Source of the DNA: Epiperipatus broadwayi
Taxonomy: Eukaryota > Onychophora > Udeonychophora > Euonychophora > Peripatidae
NCBI GenBank assembly: GCA_028023455.1
Contig: JAQFVV010000352.1
Location: forward strand, 532,501-596,500
Direction: 5' to 3'
DNA length: 64,000 nucleotides
The notes under the pieces were generated by a model. The model worked only from the letters and a program-made list of their open reading frames with translations, searched no databases and was not told where the DNA came from. Below, in pieces: positions 63,401-64,000 of this stretch; position 1 is the stretch's first letter; every line of letters starts with the position of its first letter. The position numbers and the translations under genes were made by a program.

Positions 63401-64000
63401 AGTTTTACCTCCACACAAATTATTTTTCATACTACTGGGCATAAAAGAGAATTTGTATTTTAAAATACATATTTTCCTCAGAAACATTATTATGTTAAGA
63501 ACATATTTACATGCATATATCATGTATTGATAATGAAGAATTAAATTTGAAGTCAATTTTAATTTAGGAAGATGCTGAAGCATTTTCATTATATTTTAAA
63601 ATTTTGAATGTCTTTTAACTTCTTCCTCACATATATTTTTAATCTAATAGCATATATACTAAGTATCCTACAGCTAAAAAAGTTCACTGCAATAAAATAT
63701 TTAGCCATATATATAATTATTGATTTATTCTTTAATAATACTTTCATCTTCAAATAAAGAAAAAATGAATACATAAAATGTAGATGAGATAAGAGACACT
63801 AACTTTCCTCCAAACATTTATTTTACTATAATTTTAATGTTTCAATTGGAATTTAAATGTTAGAAAATGGATTACTTTTTTAACTTTAGCCTTTCATCAC
63901 TGCAAGATGGTTTTAAATAATTGTTTCAAATATACTTTTACTTCTTAAAATAAAATATTTAAATATAATTATAATATTTATTAAAGAAAAATTTCAAGAT

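Larger units (their letters stand above)
58668..64000 (+). repeat. large dispersed repeat A, copy 2 (runs off the window)
   Basis: Begins TTGTAACC directly after a short TA tract, as copy 1 does at 9746, and follows copy 1 block by block to the window end. It holds one insertion (59696-60471) absent from copy 1. Frames found in copy 1 are not kept here, which argues against a conserved protein. Estimated similarity is high but with many small indels, so the duplication is not recent. Confidence 0.8.

Overview
This is a window of nuclear DNA from an animal, very rich in A+T (about three quarters by eye). It has no operon-like gene layout. What can be identified is almost entirely transposable elements, their decayed copies and simple repeats. 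The host is most likely an invertebrate, because the mix of elements is typical of animals: a CR1/Jockey-type LINE with a PHD-finger ORF1, a Penelope-like element with a GIY-YIG endonuclease, a Merlin/IS1016-type DNA transposase relic, tRNA-derived SINEs, and Gypsy-like LTR elements. I cannot name the phylum from the sequence alone. No bacterial or viral genome features, CRISPR array or intact tRNA/rRNA gene was seen.

Layout. 0-5.2 kb: AT-rich spacer with short tandem repeats and one arm of a palindromic repeat family. 5.3-6.9 kb: a Penelope 3' end folded back on itself, a TA tract, then a 1.4-kb repeat unit. 7-9.7 kb: TA microsatellites and a tRNA-like segment. 9.7-14.5 kb: first copy of a large (about 5 kb) repeat, called A here. 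17.7-19.1 kb: second copy of the 1.4-kb unit, followed directly by a decayed Penelope-like element (19.1-21.05 kb) whose tail carries a hammerhead-like motif. 23.4-27.9 kb: a plus-strand LTR element with a primer-binding site, a Gag-like relic and integrase C-terminal-like pieces, but no reverse transcriptase seen. 28.1-32.05 kb: a nearly complete minus-strand LINE with two lesions. 32-42.4 kb: mostly unassigned AT-rich DNA. 42.4-45.5 kb: a minus-strand relative of the LTR element. 45.6-46.2 kb: a 558-bp palindrome, followed by a detached LTR and a long TA/GATA array. 48.3-49.3 kb: two SINEs in opposite orientation. 50.2-50.8 kb: Merlin relic. 54.1-55.15 kb: two exon-like open stretches, the best candidates for host coding sequence. 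58.35-64 kb: a second palindrome, then the second copy of repeat A, interrupted by a 776-bp insertion with a 17-bp target-site duplication.

The elements relate to each other in several ways. The two 1.4-kb units and the two Penelope tails are complementary partial copies: one locus reads tail-TA-unit, the other unit-RT-endonuclease-tail-TA. This suggests the unit is the 5' region of the same Penelope family. The plus and minus LTR elements lack the same polymerase segment, which suggests a non-autonomous family that spread after the loss. The two A copies act as filled and empty versions of one insertion site. Many repeat boundaries coincide with TA tracts.
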